Assembly: GCA_028280485.1 (NCBI GenBank)
Contig: JANQLS010000039.1
Span: 62,001 to 126,000 of the forward strand
Source of the DNA: Planctomycetota bacterium
GTDB lineage: Bacteria; Planctomycetota; UBA8108; JACQVS01
Length of the DNA: 64,000 bases
Reading direction: 5' to 3'
This document shows positions 28,801 through 37,498 of the stretch, in pieces; position 1 is the first letter of the stretch, and every line of letters starts with the position of its first letter. The notes beneath the pieces are model-generated. The model made no database searches. It was given only the letters and a program-made list of their open reading frames with translations, and was not told the origin of the DNA. The position numbers and the translations under genes are program-made.

Positions 28801-31009
28801 ACTCGAAATGTACGCGACCGTGGCTTTGCCCCTCGAGGAAAGAATCATCGGCACTCCCGTTCCGATCAAGGCCGCACTATCCGATACCGGCCCCATTTTA
28901 GGAGCTTTCGTCTTAGCCAATTTGGAGGGACCCCAGGGAGAGCAATTTAATCTGGGCATGCATGATAACGGCCACAATGAGGATGAGATTGCTGGAGACG
29001 GGGTTTATACCGGAGTTCTTTACGACACCTCAGTTTCAGGAACCTACCAGGGGACTATCGTCGCTTTGGGAACATCAGAAGTGTTGGGAGGCTTTCAAAG
29101 GCAACGTCCAATTAACTTCCATATGCGAGCAGGAAGAAATAGCGATGGTGATTGCATCGATAGAAACAATCCACATGGACTGTCGGATACTTATGAAGAA
29201 GACAATGGACTAAACCCTCAACTCGATGATGGCAATTTAGATCCAGATCACGATGGCCTCAGTAACTGCGATGAATTTGATCATGGCACGAACCCTCAAG
29301 ATTGTGACAGTGATGATGATGGAGAGAGTGACAATTCTGAAATCACCCACGGAACAAATCCACTCGACCCGACCGATGGAACCGTTCGCCCAGTGAGAGC
29401 TGCTGCCATTCCAGGAATTGATGAAGTCACCCTAAAGTTCAGTGCCCCAAGCTCTGTCTTTGCATTAGAAATCCAAAGAAAATCAGGAGTTGGAGATTTT
29501 CAAATCATTGAACCGTCTTATTCTGCTTTAGATAAAAATGAATACATTGATGACTCGGTGAGAAATGGGAATCTCTATGTCTACCGCATCGTCTCTCTCG
29601 GTGTAGATGGCCAGAGAAGTTGTCCGACCTATCCCATGCCCGCAACTCCCAAGCAAGATCCCTACGCACCCCACGGTCAAATTAATATCAATGATGGAGA
29701 ACCGACAACAGAAACCGAGGTTGTTCACCTTTCAATTTGGGCCTCAGACTCCTTTGATCCCGAGCACAATCCAGAAGAGTGGGAAGATGAAGAAGCAGAA
29801 GTGTCTGGTGTCGTCGATATGATTGTTTCTAACAGAGCCGATTTTAAGGATGCCCAATGGCAACCCTACCAAACTCAACTGAGCCCTTGGATACTCCAAG
29901 ACTCTTCCGGACTCTCAGACGTCTTCGTAAAATTTAGAGACGCTCAGGGAAATATTTCTGAAACTGTCTCAGACTCAATTGAAATCGTTTCTGATTCAAA
30001 AGTACCTCACCTGAAAGTTAGCACCATTTCATTAGGACCTTCCTGTAGCGGTACTGAGGAAATTACTCTTCTACTCGACACCCATCAGCCCGCCATCGGA
30101 TTTTCACTAACTCTCGAAATCCAACCAAGGCCTCGGAGAACTCCACTTGAGGTCATTAACGTACGAGTACCCGAGGAAGTTGAAAACGCCGTAGAATCCC
30201 TCCAAATTCAACCCGTTGAATTGCCACAAGATTTTTTATCTCTTTCGATAGATCTCCAATTGGATCAAGCGCAAGGAGTGGCTTTTGGACCCGGGACTGA
30301 AGTCCCTATCTTGATCCTTGAAGTCCAATCTAAAGACGCTCGACAAGCTGAAGAATCAATAGAACTTTGCATTCCTCAAGATCCCGAGGAAGAAACGGTT
30401 CAAGCAGAAATTCGTATCTTAGAAGGACGGGAGATTCAGAATGTAACTCCTTCGGTAGAGTGTGGAGTCGTAGCGTTCGTAGACGACAACTCGCCTCCAG
30501 TCCTTACACCCCCAGAAGATATCGAAATAATATGTGCGGGTCCGCGAGGATCCATCGTTGAGTTTGAAGTTCTAGCAGAAGATACCTGCGACTCAGAAAT
30601 TCAGATCACCTGTTCACCTCCTTCGGGTAGCCAATTTCCAATTGGAGTAACTTTAGTGACTTGCCTGGCAGAGGATTCTTCAGGAAATGCCTCTCGATCT
30701 CAATTTCAGGTGATCGTGGGAACCAGAGGTTGCTTTAAAAGGGGTGACTGTGATCGCAACAATCAATTGAATCTTGGAGATCCAATGACCTTACTCATCT
30801 CTATGTTTAGAGGTGGAATAGAATTAGAGTGCGAGGATTCTTGCGACAGTAATGATAATGGAATTTTAGAAATCGCCGACGCCTTGATACTTTTACAATA
30901 CATGTTTATTGGAGGAGAAAACCTTCCACTTCCTGGAGCCCACGAATGTGGCAACGACACGACGAGGGACGATTTAAATTGTAATGCAGCCTTAACTCAA
31001 TGCGAATGA
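25877..31009 (+). CDS. Large secreted multidomain protein: metalloprotease-like, VWA, TSP3-like, cohesin-like, HYR, dockerin-like
   Basis: This 1710-residue protein has a signal peptide (LHLILLPLLVSFQTRA) and then a fibronectin-like segment. A gluzincin-like HELFHIIQG (about 244-252) comes with a candidate third zinc ligand in WILEGHARA about 25 residues later. A VWA domain (about 660-830) has MIDAS-like DRSAS. Ca-binding TSP3-like loops (DxDxDG; about 1085-1165) follow, then a beta-sandwich resembling a cohesin (about 1375-1535), an HYR domain (about 1538-1615), and paired dockerin-like EF-hands at the C-terminus (GDCDRNNQLNLGD, CDSNDNGILEIADAL). It is Cys-rich, hence extracellular and disulfide-bonded. 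The start at ATG 25877 lacks a clear Shine-Dalgarno sequence. The protease activity is inferred. Confidence 0.8.
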   Translation: MPFKVIFKLTRALHLILLPLLVSFQTRAVDPPMDVQCIGIEPGKYIIRFLGEGAPILYELGRRHPNDENFTTLGTVGPITLNSKDQYRGEFLDDPENFLYEYRVRAVNPEIEGDVSAWSPIMRTPTFEESENFRIFFNEIGCPPNDDGSENCIQSSVEDGDGNNLLALQILSYLEGSLLRFAQLGFNTNISAPFSADKYPANLKQCDGVGCARPWGIGLSPDDFLTYNSQTNTGTAATLSITLHELFHIIQGINGIGDVNDPLKGWILEGHARALQGLMCVPTDVDNCENLDDENSDSFRSQIVNYFANANIPINDSGCEGSASPSGACGYNASLFWFFMCEQYGLTNSEPERGIDFLVQFYQHVDAGDGIDIINETLAALGHQDDFRDAFKNFVTLNISKDLTNADPSHRYIDETVNSVPAVLSQNLALNGNNQLGPLKSDVRHWAVKYYQVTLDNSDPTNLVPSVDININVENGNPAYFGIIASNNEQVVGNISRHVGYSISSTIMNTLAQPIDKVMVVVAGLEQDVNFNISVNATNPVLKILSPTQSSPAYVGLANDPEKFILSLEVLNPDGTGLEGLDINSLNMLVGFEPIIKIIQSVYLGGGQYWLVVRAPHQPSLLEPAPPPPIFNLIVLDETIGDAQIAAVTYGDDPLPNSANALVIDRSASMFELASKNLGARAAAKAYVDSFKVGDYFSIASFTGAGEAGTCSSEGNFGMAPWFFLNRDISFVEINTITSFPEAGSSSIGLGLSEGLGQFVSILPNLSDETLDMFLLSDGLNNCGDTIDDFMEVYNQRVEDGLKVPVIHTLAIGPDANRPDLEELAKDTGGEYSFVSDFELPPLNNKGLGSSDGELDYLWNIIDSHRFTAEIIRGEQRIIKKRDGGTPGEREHIFVIDQGTRELILSISGTPQIPNIDIEDPSGGTNYQPDLTSPITTTFKIIEPPPGFWTVTISSPLCDTCLVPDYFIEAAVQSSLEMYATVALPLEERIIGTPVPIKAALSDTGPILGAFVLANLEGPQGEQFNLGMHDNGHNEDEIAGDGVYTGVLYDTSVSGTYQGTIVALGTSEVLGGFQRQRPINFHMRAGRNSDGDCIDRNNPHGLSDTYEEDNGLNPQLDDGNLDPDHDGLSNCDEFDHGTNPQDCDSDDDGESDNSEITHGTNPLDPTDGTVRPVRAAAIPGIDEVTLKFSAPSSVFALEIQRKSGVGDFQIIEPSYSALDKNEYIDDSVRNGNLYVYRIVSLGVDGQRSCPTYPMPATPKQDPYAPHGQININDGEPTTETEVVHLSIWASDSFDPEHNPEEWEDEEAEVSGVVDMIVSNRADFKDAQWQPYQTQLSPWILQDSSGLSDVFVKFRDAQGNISETVSDSIEIVSDSKVPHLKVSTISLGPSCSGTEEITLLLDTHQPAIGFSLTLEIQPRPRRTPLEVINVRVPEEVENAVESLQIQPVELPQDFLSLSIDLQLDQAQGVAFGPGTEVPILILEVQSKDARQAEESIELCIPQDPEEETVQAEIRILEGREIQNVTPSVECGVVAFVDDNSPPVLTPPEDIEIICAGPRGSIVEFEVLAEDTCDSEIQITCSPPSGSQFPIGVTLVTCLAEDSSGNASRSQFQVIVGTRGCFKRGDCDRNNQLNLGDPMTLLISMFRGGIELECEDSCDSNDNGILEIADALILLQYMFIGGENLPLPGAHECGNDTTRDDLNCNAALTQCE

Positions 31010-31046
31010 GAAGTAGAACCTCTAAGTCGTCACGAAGAGGCATTTC

Positions 31047-34000
31047 TCAAAAGCAAAAGGTATGGCAGGTAAGCGTGTCTTCAGTTAAATCTTGACCACA
31101 GCCCCCTTCAAAGGGTTCAGGTGGCGAAGCCGAACCAAGAAATTGATAGCTTAAACTTGAAATCGCATCGGTAATTTCTACCCGGCCATTATCATCAAAA
31201 TCTAACGAGCTGAGACATGAGGGGAAATAATCCCCCGTAAATTGATAAGAAAGAGTTAAAACGGCATCCGTAATGGTAATCTCCGAGTCGCCATCCACGT
31301 CCCCGCGAAGAAAACCTTCAGTATCGATGAATTTTTCTCCTCGAATGACGTGCAAGCCCTGGCTTGAAATGGTGATTAAGTCGGGAGATCCTCCCCCATC
31401 GAAATCTAAGCCCCCGACTCCCCCAAAAGCTCCCTCCACCAAGATTCCATCTCCTGCGATATGTTGAAGACGAACAGTTCTATTGGTCCCACCAAAGACG
31501 ATGAAAGACTGCCCCTGCCAAGAACTCACTAAAATGTCGGAGAATCCGTCTTGATTTAAATCCCCCGCCGGCGAGGTTTGGAAAAAATACTCTTCAATGA
31601 ATCTTCCTAAAATTCGAGTCCCCTTATCCTGAATCTTTGAGAGAGGAACGGGCTCTTTACTCTGTAAGAGCAACCCACCATTAAGAACATAACATTCACC
31701 CTGAAAATCAGGGCCACCACATTCAGATCCTAATGACAGATCCGGAAAGCCATCGCTATTAAAGTCACCCGAAAATGAAATCGATCTCCCTAAACTGTCT
31801 CGGGCTTTAAAGGAATCAATTTTTATTGCTAATCTATCGTGAAGAAGATCTCGAACATTCAATTGAGTTTGAGTATCTATTCCTAAACTTGAAATTAAGT
31901 AAACAACCCCATCATCTTCCCAACAAATCCCCGGTGCTCCGATTGCGATATCTCCAACCCCATCGCCATCTTCATCTTCGATAAACGTGAGCGATTTTCC
32001 AAAGCGAGTGACCTCAAATGCATGCATTCCTTCTGTGATAGAAATTTGACTCTCGATATCTAAACTCGCTGGCCATTCGGTTCTTCCAGGAACGACAAAG
32101 ACTTTGTAAGAATTATCAACTCTATGGCTTCCAACACCGATACCCAAATCATCGATGCCATCTCCAGTGACATCCACCTTCCCTGTTAGCCGAGGTTGAT
32201 TCACGTTGGGCCCCGAATAACTCAATTCAGTTCCTCGCTTAAGTCTTAAAATATCGAACCAAGAGAGTCGGCCTTCTAGCCTGACTCCTCCAAAAAGAAT
32301 ATGAAAGGGAGGTTCCTCGCGGCGAGAGGTTAAGGCGATATCGTTGAATCCGTCATTATTAATATCTCCGATGTCGACAACAGTTCTAAATTCGAATCCA
32401 GGATGAAAAATATGAACGACATTGTCATGCTCAGACTGGAGTTGTAGGTCTTCCTTGATCCCTCCGTAAATAAGGAGAAGCTCCCCTGACTTGCAGGTGA
32501 TGATGTCAGCGAAGGCATCCCCATCAAATTCTAGTAAGGCGGGGCTCGATAAGTTTCCAGGGTCGATTAAGCTAAAAAACCTCGAATCCTCTTCTGCTAA
32601 TTGAAGCGGTGGATACCACCGAGGAATGTAGTTCACCCCTTCGGCAAGCTCAAACGATTGCTCTCCCTTTTTAATCACAATATTCGTTGAACCCAATTCG
32701 CTGCCCGGAGGAACTTTTATTGTCGCTCTTGCACTCGTAGCGATCTCGATGACCTGAGCTTCTCTGCCCCCAATTTCTACTTGGAGCGAGGTATCGAACC
32801 CCGATCCGATGAGTTCAATTTCTACATCTCCCGCCAACGGAAGATCACGAGGTCGAAGTTCAGAGAGAGTGAACGGTTCGGACTGATCATCTTGGCCATA
32901 GAACAGATAAACTCGACTCGTCAATTCAGTCGGTGAAGATAAAGAATTTGAAGGAGCTGAAGCGAGCAAATCGTCAAGACCATCACCATTCACGTCTCCA
33001 ACAGCTTTTAAGCTCCTCCCTAACGACATCGAGGTCTCACTCGTAACGATCGTCTTAATCGGACTTGAGTCATCTAATCGAATGACCGGCTGGCTATTTG
33101 GATTTAAATTTTTAGTTTCGATGACATATATTTTCCCTACTTCTCGACTTTCCCGAGTTCGTAGATTAGGAGAGCTGATGCTGATATCCAGATTGGAATC
33201 ACCGTCGAAATCTAAAGCCGAAAGGCCTGAGCCCGCTCGTTCCCCAGGAATATGGCGCTGACCTGTAGGAATTCCCTCGAAGATGACTCGTTTTCTAAGC
33301 GGTGAAAATTCTTGCAGATTGATAGTCGAAGAAAATGCATTCCCGTATTCCAAAAACACCCTTCCCGCTTCACCGTTGTCACCTAAAGCTGAGATTAGAA
33401 AATCAGTGTGCCCATCCTGATCGAGGTCATTTAGTGACTCCAATGAACGACCGATGCTCGAACTGGGAGTCGTCCCGTTAAACCAAATCCCTTTTTTATC
33501 ATCGATAAGTTCACTAATTTTTATAATAGGAGGCCAACTCTCTTGACCAAAAACCACAAAGGCTTCTCCAGGTTGATGGCCCGCTGAATTCGGAGCCCCG
33601 ATGAGTAGATCCCCGATGCCATCCCCATTAACATCTCCGACGTACTTTAGATCTGATCCTAAAATTTGCCCACTCGTCGAACCCTCGATAATGGTTCCTT
33701 CAATCTCGATCCCGATCTTTTCAACGTCAACCGTGCTTCTCAACTCATCGGAACCGAACAGGATGTAAACCTTGCCCCTCGGGGAAGGAAATATCTCATC
33801 CTCAGAAAAGGCCGCTCCAAGCACCAAGTCGGGTTTTTGATCCCCATTCAAATCACCACTCACGGCGGCCGAACCAATGTAGAGACTTCGAGTTCCTGAA
33901 GAAGTGAATCTAGCGGTACGAATTTCATCGGGCGGTTCATACAACTGAACCTCTTCAGGCCAATCTTTTCCCCCAAAGACTAATGTGGCGAGTCCTGGGC

Positions 34001-34529
34001 TGGGCTCATTTTGATCAGGGTCTTCGAGCTGGGGTTGGGCAAATTTTTGAAGCACCATAAAATCGGGATGCCCATCTAAGTCAAAATCATCGAGAGCCTC
34101 AACACCAGTAATGCTCCCTGCAATAAAGGGAGTGGGTGAATCATTTAATAACTCAGGCCCGACAAAGGTCGTTGAATAAGCGGTTAAAGTGTCAGAGTTT
34201 AAATGGCTGGGTAAATCATTTCGGCCGTAAATCAAAAAAACCTTATTAGCATCGCCCGGTTCTAATTCAGCATCGTTTTCCCTTGGGTGAAACAAAAGTA
34301 AAAGGTCAGAAAAACCATCGGCATCGATGTCTCCAGGCGCTTCGATGGTAGAACTAAAAATCCCGATGCCATTATCTTCAAATAAGACACCACGATTTAA
34401 CAGATCCTCGACCCGAATTTCTTGGACGATTTCGTCTTGGGAATACGTATTCGAAGAATATGAGAAACACAAGAAGGCTAAGCTTATTAATTGAGCGTTT
34501 ATCGTGGCTCGTTTCGAATTCCTCTTCAT
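31047..34529 (-). CDS. FG-GAP (integrin-alpha-like) repeat protein with IPT/TIG and dockerin-like C-terminus
   Basis: I chose ATG 34529 because AAGGAGGT (34538-34545) precedes it by 8 bases; the longer frame to 34556 has no such site. The 1160-residue protein has a signal peptide ending near NTYSQ. Many FG-GAP repeats follow (DLNGDQKPDLVLGA, YVGDVNGDGIGDLLIGAP, DVNGDGLDDLLASAP) with Ca loops, as in integrin-alpha propellers. An IPT/TIG domain sits in the middle (LPLAGDVEIELIGSGFDTSL), then more FG-GAP repeats. The C-terminus is a paired dockerin-like module (RGDVDGDSEITITDAVLTLS, FDDNGRVEITDAISSLSYQF) ending in Cys residues. It is an extracellular binding or adhesion protein, convergent with the previous gene. 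Confidence 0.88.
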   Translation of the reverse strand: MKRNSKRATINAQLISLAFLCFSYSSNTYSQDEIVQEIRVEDLLNRGVLFEDNGIGIFSSTIEAPGDIDADGFSDLLLLFHPRENDAELEPGDANKVFLIYGRNDLPSHLNSDTLTAYSTTFVGPELLNDSPTPFIAGSITGVEALDDFDLDGHPDFMVLQKFAQPQLEDPDQNEPSPGLATLVFGGKDWPEEVQLYEPPDEIRTARFTSSGTRSLYIGSAAVSGDLNGDQKPDLVLGAAFSEDEIFPSPRGKVYILFGSDELRSTVDVEKIGIEIEGTIIEGSTSGQILGSDLKYVGDVNGDGIGDLLIGAPNSAGHQPGEAFVVFGQESWPPIIKISELIDDKKGIWFNGTTPSSSIGRSLESLNDLDQDGHTDFLISALGDNGEAGRVFLEYGNAFSSTINLQEFSPLRKRVIFEGIPTGQRHIPGERAGSGLSALDFDGDSNLDISISSPNLRTRESREVGKIYVIETKNLNPNSQPVIRLDDSSPIKTIVTSETSMSLGRSLKAVGDVNGDGLDDLLASAPSNSLSSPTELTSRVYLFYGQDDQSEPFTLSELRPRDLPLAGDVEIELIGSGFDTSLQVEIGGREAQVIEIATSARATIKVPPGSELGSTNIVIKKGEQSFELAEGVNYIPRWYPPLQLAEEDSRFFSLIDPGNLSSPALLEFDGDAFADIITCKSGELLLIYGGIKEDLQLQSEHDNVVHIFHPGFEFRTVVDIGDINNDGFNDIALTSRREEPPFHILFGGVRLEGRLSWFDILRLKRGTELSYSGPNVNQPRLTGKVDVTGDGIDDLGIGVGSHRVDNSYKVFVVPGRTEWPASLDIESQISITEGMHAFEVTRFGKSLTFIEDEDGDGVGDIAIGAPGICWEDDGVVYLISSLGIDTQTQLNVRDLLHDRLAIKIDSFKARDSLGRSISFSGDFNSDGFPDLSLGSECGGPDFQGECYVLNGGLLLQSKEPVPLSKIQDKGTRILGRFIEEYFFQTSPAGDLNQDGFSDILVSSWQGQSFIVFGGTNRTVRLQHIAGDGILVEGAFGGVGGLDFDGGGSPDLITISSQGLHVIRGEKFIDTEGFLRGDVDGDSEITITDAVLTLSYQFTGDYFPSCLSSLDFDDNGRVEITDAISSLSYQFLGSASPPEPFEGGCGQDLTEDTLTCHTFCF

Positions 34530-34838
34530 TCCAAGGCACCTCCTTAAAATGATCATTCACTTGAAGAATAAAAATAACTATTTTGATGAGTTTAATTTAA
34601 CCCGTTTGAATATCGTTGTAACGCAATTTACTCACCCTATTGGATAGGAATTTAGGACAATAATTAAATTTGCAGCTCTCTGTATTTATTATTCGGATAA
34701 AAAATGACGTGTAAATCACAGCTTATTTTTATGATAATTATTCCGTAAAATCGGAAAAAGAATCTTTCGTTTCCTAACTTACGAATGACATACTTTCTTT
34801 AAGTTTACCTGTTTAGTTCCGAAAGAATTAAAAAGGCC

Positions 34839-35063
34839 ATGAGACGAATCCTTTCCCTGCTACTGCAGTGGCAACCACCGCTATCCTTTTTTCTTTAAAG
34901 TCCCGAACCGACCTTGAAGCCAATCAGAGCTCTAAAAAATCAGCTCCGAGGCCCTCCAACCTCTCGCTCTTCCGACTATATGAACGGCGAGATTTACGTC
35001 AATGTGTTAGGCAAACCAGAAGGTAAACCGCTGACTAAGGGTCATGCCGATTTCAAACTTTAA
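34839..35063 (+). pseudogene. Probable decayed small gene (frameshifted)
   Basis: The ATG at 34839 follows AAAAGG and begins a leader-like peptide, MRRILSLLL, which hits TAA at 34896-34898. Switching frame inside the leader gives a continuing hydrophobic segment, AVATTAILFSL. The original frame resumes further on (YMNGEIYVNVLGKPEGKPLT) and ends at TAA 35061-35063, 15 bp before an excellent terminator. Start and end are in the same phase, so compensating indels or two frameshifts are implied. No family is recognised; an unrelated short gene starting at ATG 34980 (27 residues) is the alternative. Confidence 0.4.
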
Positions 35064-35078
35064 GTTCTATAAAAAAAA

Positions 35079-35111
35079 AGAGATTTCGGCGTTTGCCGAA
35101 ATCTCTTTTTT
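35079..35111 (+). terminator. Rho-independent terminator
   Basis: The stem AGAGATTTCGGC / GCCGAAATCTCT has a GTTT loop, is preceded by an A-run and followed by six T. It lies 15 bp after the stop at 35063, so it terminates plus-strand transcription of the remnant gene. The flanking A-run also lets it act for minus-strand transcripts, though none needing it ends here. Confidence 0.85.
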
Positions 35112-35345
35112 CATCTCAGTCCAACTTGAACCACATTCAGCTGGACAAACCCAGCATTGAAGAACCTCATTCTAACAATGTCGAGAGAAGCTTATATTCG
35201 GTTGGATTCACGATTACGCAAATCCAAGATCCATAAACCCCAAGATCCATAAACAAAAACTTCTTCGATAGAGACCTTGCAAGCACAGGATTTCTCCGAA
35301 CCGATACATCTCTACTCGTTGCCACACGCCTCAGGGCGCGAGCCA

Positions 35346-37205
35346 TCAATCGTGGTCATGATCGTCGTCATCGTGATCATGATCGTGATCGTCGTCTTCT
35401 TCACAAATATCGGGGCATTCCTCAAATTCTTGACACTCTCCCCCAAGTTCGTGCGGAGCTTCACCCAAGAATGACCAGCCTAACATCGCGATGACGTCAG
35501 AAATATCAACTTGGTGATCACCATTCCAGTCGAGGAACTCTTCGTTCGAATGGTGAGAAGCGTCGCCCTCTGCACAGGGGGCTGAGCCTTCACCCAGGAA
35601 GAGGAATGCGAGAAGACCAATGGAATCACTGAGGTCCACCTCAGCATCTAAATTGAAGTCTCCAGGCACGACATGACCGTGATGCTCTTCCTCACGGGTG
35701 AATTGAATTGAGAAAGGTGCTGACGGTTCGTAATTCGTCGTCCCGGTATCGATGAGACGAACGGTGATCGTCCAGACTTCGTCGTGATCATCGTATCCCG
35801 GATCTGCTGGATCGATATGCCATTCCGGATGGGTATCGAATGGGGCAGCGCCCAACTCCCAAGTTTCTCCCGCTTCATCAAGAATGTCGGCGAAGCCAGG
35901 GGTGTGAGCTTTGAATCCCGGAGAAATCGATACAACTTCTAAAACGATGTTTGCTCCTTCTTGAAGCGCAAAGAAACCTTCATCGGGTTCGTCTTCTTCG
36001 AGAGTGTTAAAACCTGGCTCATCTCCGGCCCAGCCGGTGATAACGCCGTCAACCTCGTGAAGCCCGAAGACCTCATCTTCTTCGAACTCAACTCCTAAGT
36101 GGTTAGTTTCATCGACGCAAACCGTGAATCCAATCGTAGCGTCATCTTCGTGACCGTGACCGTGCTCTTCTTCACGAGTGAATTGAATCGAGAAGGGCTC
36201 TGAAGGCTCGTAATTGGTTGCCCCAGTGTCGGTCAGACGAACTGTAATCGTCCAGACTTCATCGTGATCATCGTAACCAGGGTCAGCCGGATCGATGTGC
36301 CACTCTGGGTGAGTATCGAAGGGAGCAGCGCCTAAATCCCAGGTTTCCCCAGACTCATCGAGGATGTCGGCGAAACCGGGAGTGTGGGCTTTGAAGCCTG
36401 GGGATATTGAAACAACTTCGAGCACGATGTTCGCCCCTTCTTGAAGTGCGAAGAAACCTTCATCGGGCTCATCTTCTTCGAGGGTATTAAAACCGGGCTC
36501 GTCCCCGGCCCAGCCGGTGATCACGCCGTCGACTTCATGAAGCTCGAAGACTTCATCTGCGTCAAATTCGACTCCCAGCTTGTTGGTTTCATCTACGCAA
36601 ACAGTGAATCCAATCGTAGCGTCATCTTCATGACCGTGACCGTGCTCTTCTTCACGAGTGAATTGAATCGAGAAGGGCTCCGAAGGCTCGTAATTGGTTG
36701 CTCCGGTATCGGTCAGGCGAACTGTAATCGTCCAGACTTCATCGTGATCATCGTAACCAGGGTCAGCCGGATCGATGTGCCATTCAGGATGGGTGTCGAA
36801 GGGAGCGGCGCCCATTTCCCAGGTTTCCCTAGCTTCATCGAGCACATCTTCGAAACCAGGAGTATGGGCTTTAAATCCTGGGGAGATTGAGACGACTTCT
36901 AAAACGATATTGGCACCCTCTTGAAGAGCAAAGAAACCTTCATCGGGTTCGTCTTCTTCGAGAGTGTTAAAACCTGGCTCATCTCCGGCCCAGCCAACGA
37001 GAACGCCATCGACCTCATGAAGTTCAAAAACTTCATCCCCGTCGAATTCGACTCCCAGTTTGTTGGTTTCATCTACACAAACAGTGAAACCAATCGTCGC
37101 ATCATCTTCGTGGCCGTGCCCGTGATCGTCCTGTGCCAAGAGACGAGCAGGTGACGCTGCCAAGGCCAAGATGAGACAAAATAAAGCTGTAAGTCCCTTA
37201 TACAT
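35346..37205 (-). CDS. Secreted His/Asp-rich protein with three 160-residue tandem repeats and dockerin-like C-terminus
   Basis: The protein is 619 residues; ATG 37205 has GGAGGT upstream. After the signal peptide (LALAASPARLLAQ) come three nearly identical 160-residue units, each starting HGHGHEDDATIGFTVCVDET and containing DGVITGWAGDEPGFNT, VVSISPGFKAHTPGF and HPEWHIDPADPGYDDH. His, Asp and Glu clusters suggest metal binding. A paired dockerin-like module (GDFNLDAEVDLSDSIGLL, DWNGDHQVDISDVIAML) and a terminal His/Asp tail (DHDHDHDDDDHDHD) follow. The single-unit relative at 37499 is transcribed divergently. The promoter region carries the same 24-bp motif found before the pilin genes. Family unknown; an abundant surface or matrix protein is my inference. 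Confidence 0.85.
   Translation of the reverse strand: MYKGLTALFCLILALAASPARLLAQDDHGHGHEDDATIGFTVCVDETNKLGVEFDGDEVFELHEVDGVLVGWAGDEPGFNTLEEDEPDEGFFALQEGANIVLEVVSISPGFKAHTPGFEDVLDEARETWEMGAAPFDTHPEWHIDPADPGYDDHDEVWTITVRLTDTGATNYEPSEPFSIQFTREEEHGHGHEDDATIGFTVCVDETNKLGVEFDADEVFELHEVDGVITGWAGDEPGFNTLEEDEPDEGFFALQEGANIVLEVVSISPGFKAHTPGFADILDESGETWDLGAAPFDTHPEWHIDPADPGYDDHDEVWTITVRLTDTGATNYEPSEPFSIQFTREEEHGHGHEDDATIGFTVCVDETNHLGVEFEEDEVFGLHEVDGVITGWAGDEPGFNTLEEDEPDEGFFALQEGANIVLEVVSISPGFKAHTPGFADILDEAGETWELGAAPFDTHPEWHIDPADPGYDDHDEVWTITVRLIDTGTTNYEPSAPFSIQFTREEEHHGHVVPGDFNLDAEVDLSDSIGLLAFLFLGEGSAPCAEGDASHHSNEEFLDWNGDHQVDISDVIAMLGWSFLGEAPHELGGECQEFEECPDICEEDDDHDHDHDDDDHDHD
35690..37124 (-). repeat. 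Three tandem 480-bp coding repeats
   Basis: The units run about 37124-36645, 36644-36165 and 36164-35690, with a period of exactly 480 bp. For example, the string GTGAATCCAATCGTAGCGTC recurs at 36124 and 36604. Identity is very high at DNA level, so the triplication is recent or homogenised by gene conversion. Copy number may vary among strains, and short-read assemblies could collapse it. Confidence 0.9.
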
Positions 37206-37259
37206 ATAGACCTCCGTAAATACTCTAATAGATAGTTGTTTATTGACCCGGTAACGTAG

Positions 37260-37283
37260 TGCCGCTCGGCCGAAATGAGTTCC
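37260..37283 (-). promoter_or_regulatory. Shared 24-bp motif GGAAYTC-N9-GAGCGGCA, copy 1
   Basis: Read on the minus strand, GGAACTC, nine bases, then GAGCGGCA. It ends 55 bp upstream of the ATG of the triplicated His/Asp-rich protein. The same motif with identical spacing precedes the broken pilin (44688) and the intact pilin (56717). GGAAC resembles ECF sigma -35 elements, so it may be a promoter; a repressor or activator site is possible. Confidence 0.6.
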
Positions 37284-37498
37284 TCTTTATAGGAAGGTTA
37301 AAATCTCAAATATTCAAATTTACCATTAAAGAACCTGGAATTAGCCGTTACTTCTTGGCAATATGAGTGCCTATGAAGAATTGCCTTCAAGAATTTTAGT
37401 GTATAAATCAGGATAATTAATCTGACCTCAATTAGTTATTTATCATGGACTTCCCTTCAGGGACGTTCTTCAAAAAATTCACGACCTAGGAGAATAAT

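Larger units (their letters stand above)
34530..35345. other. Intergenic region with gene remnant and terminator
   Basis: An 816-bp spacer. The first ~300 bp are very AT-rich and should carry the promoter of the FG-GAP gene. A probable gene remnant (34839-35063) with its own terminator (35079-35111) is described separately. The segment 35112-35345 holds a short direct repeat (CAAGATCCATAAAC around 35222-35255) and nothing else I can recognise. Confidence 0.5.

Noticed and set aside
36441..37154. Plus-strand frames opposite the triplicated gene
   Set aside because: They are antisense shadows caused by the biased Asp/Glu/His codon content; the period simply mirrors the coding repeat.
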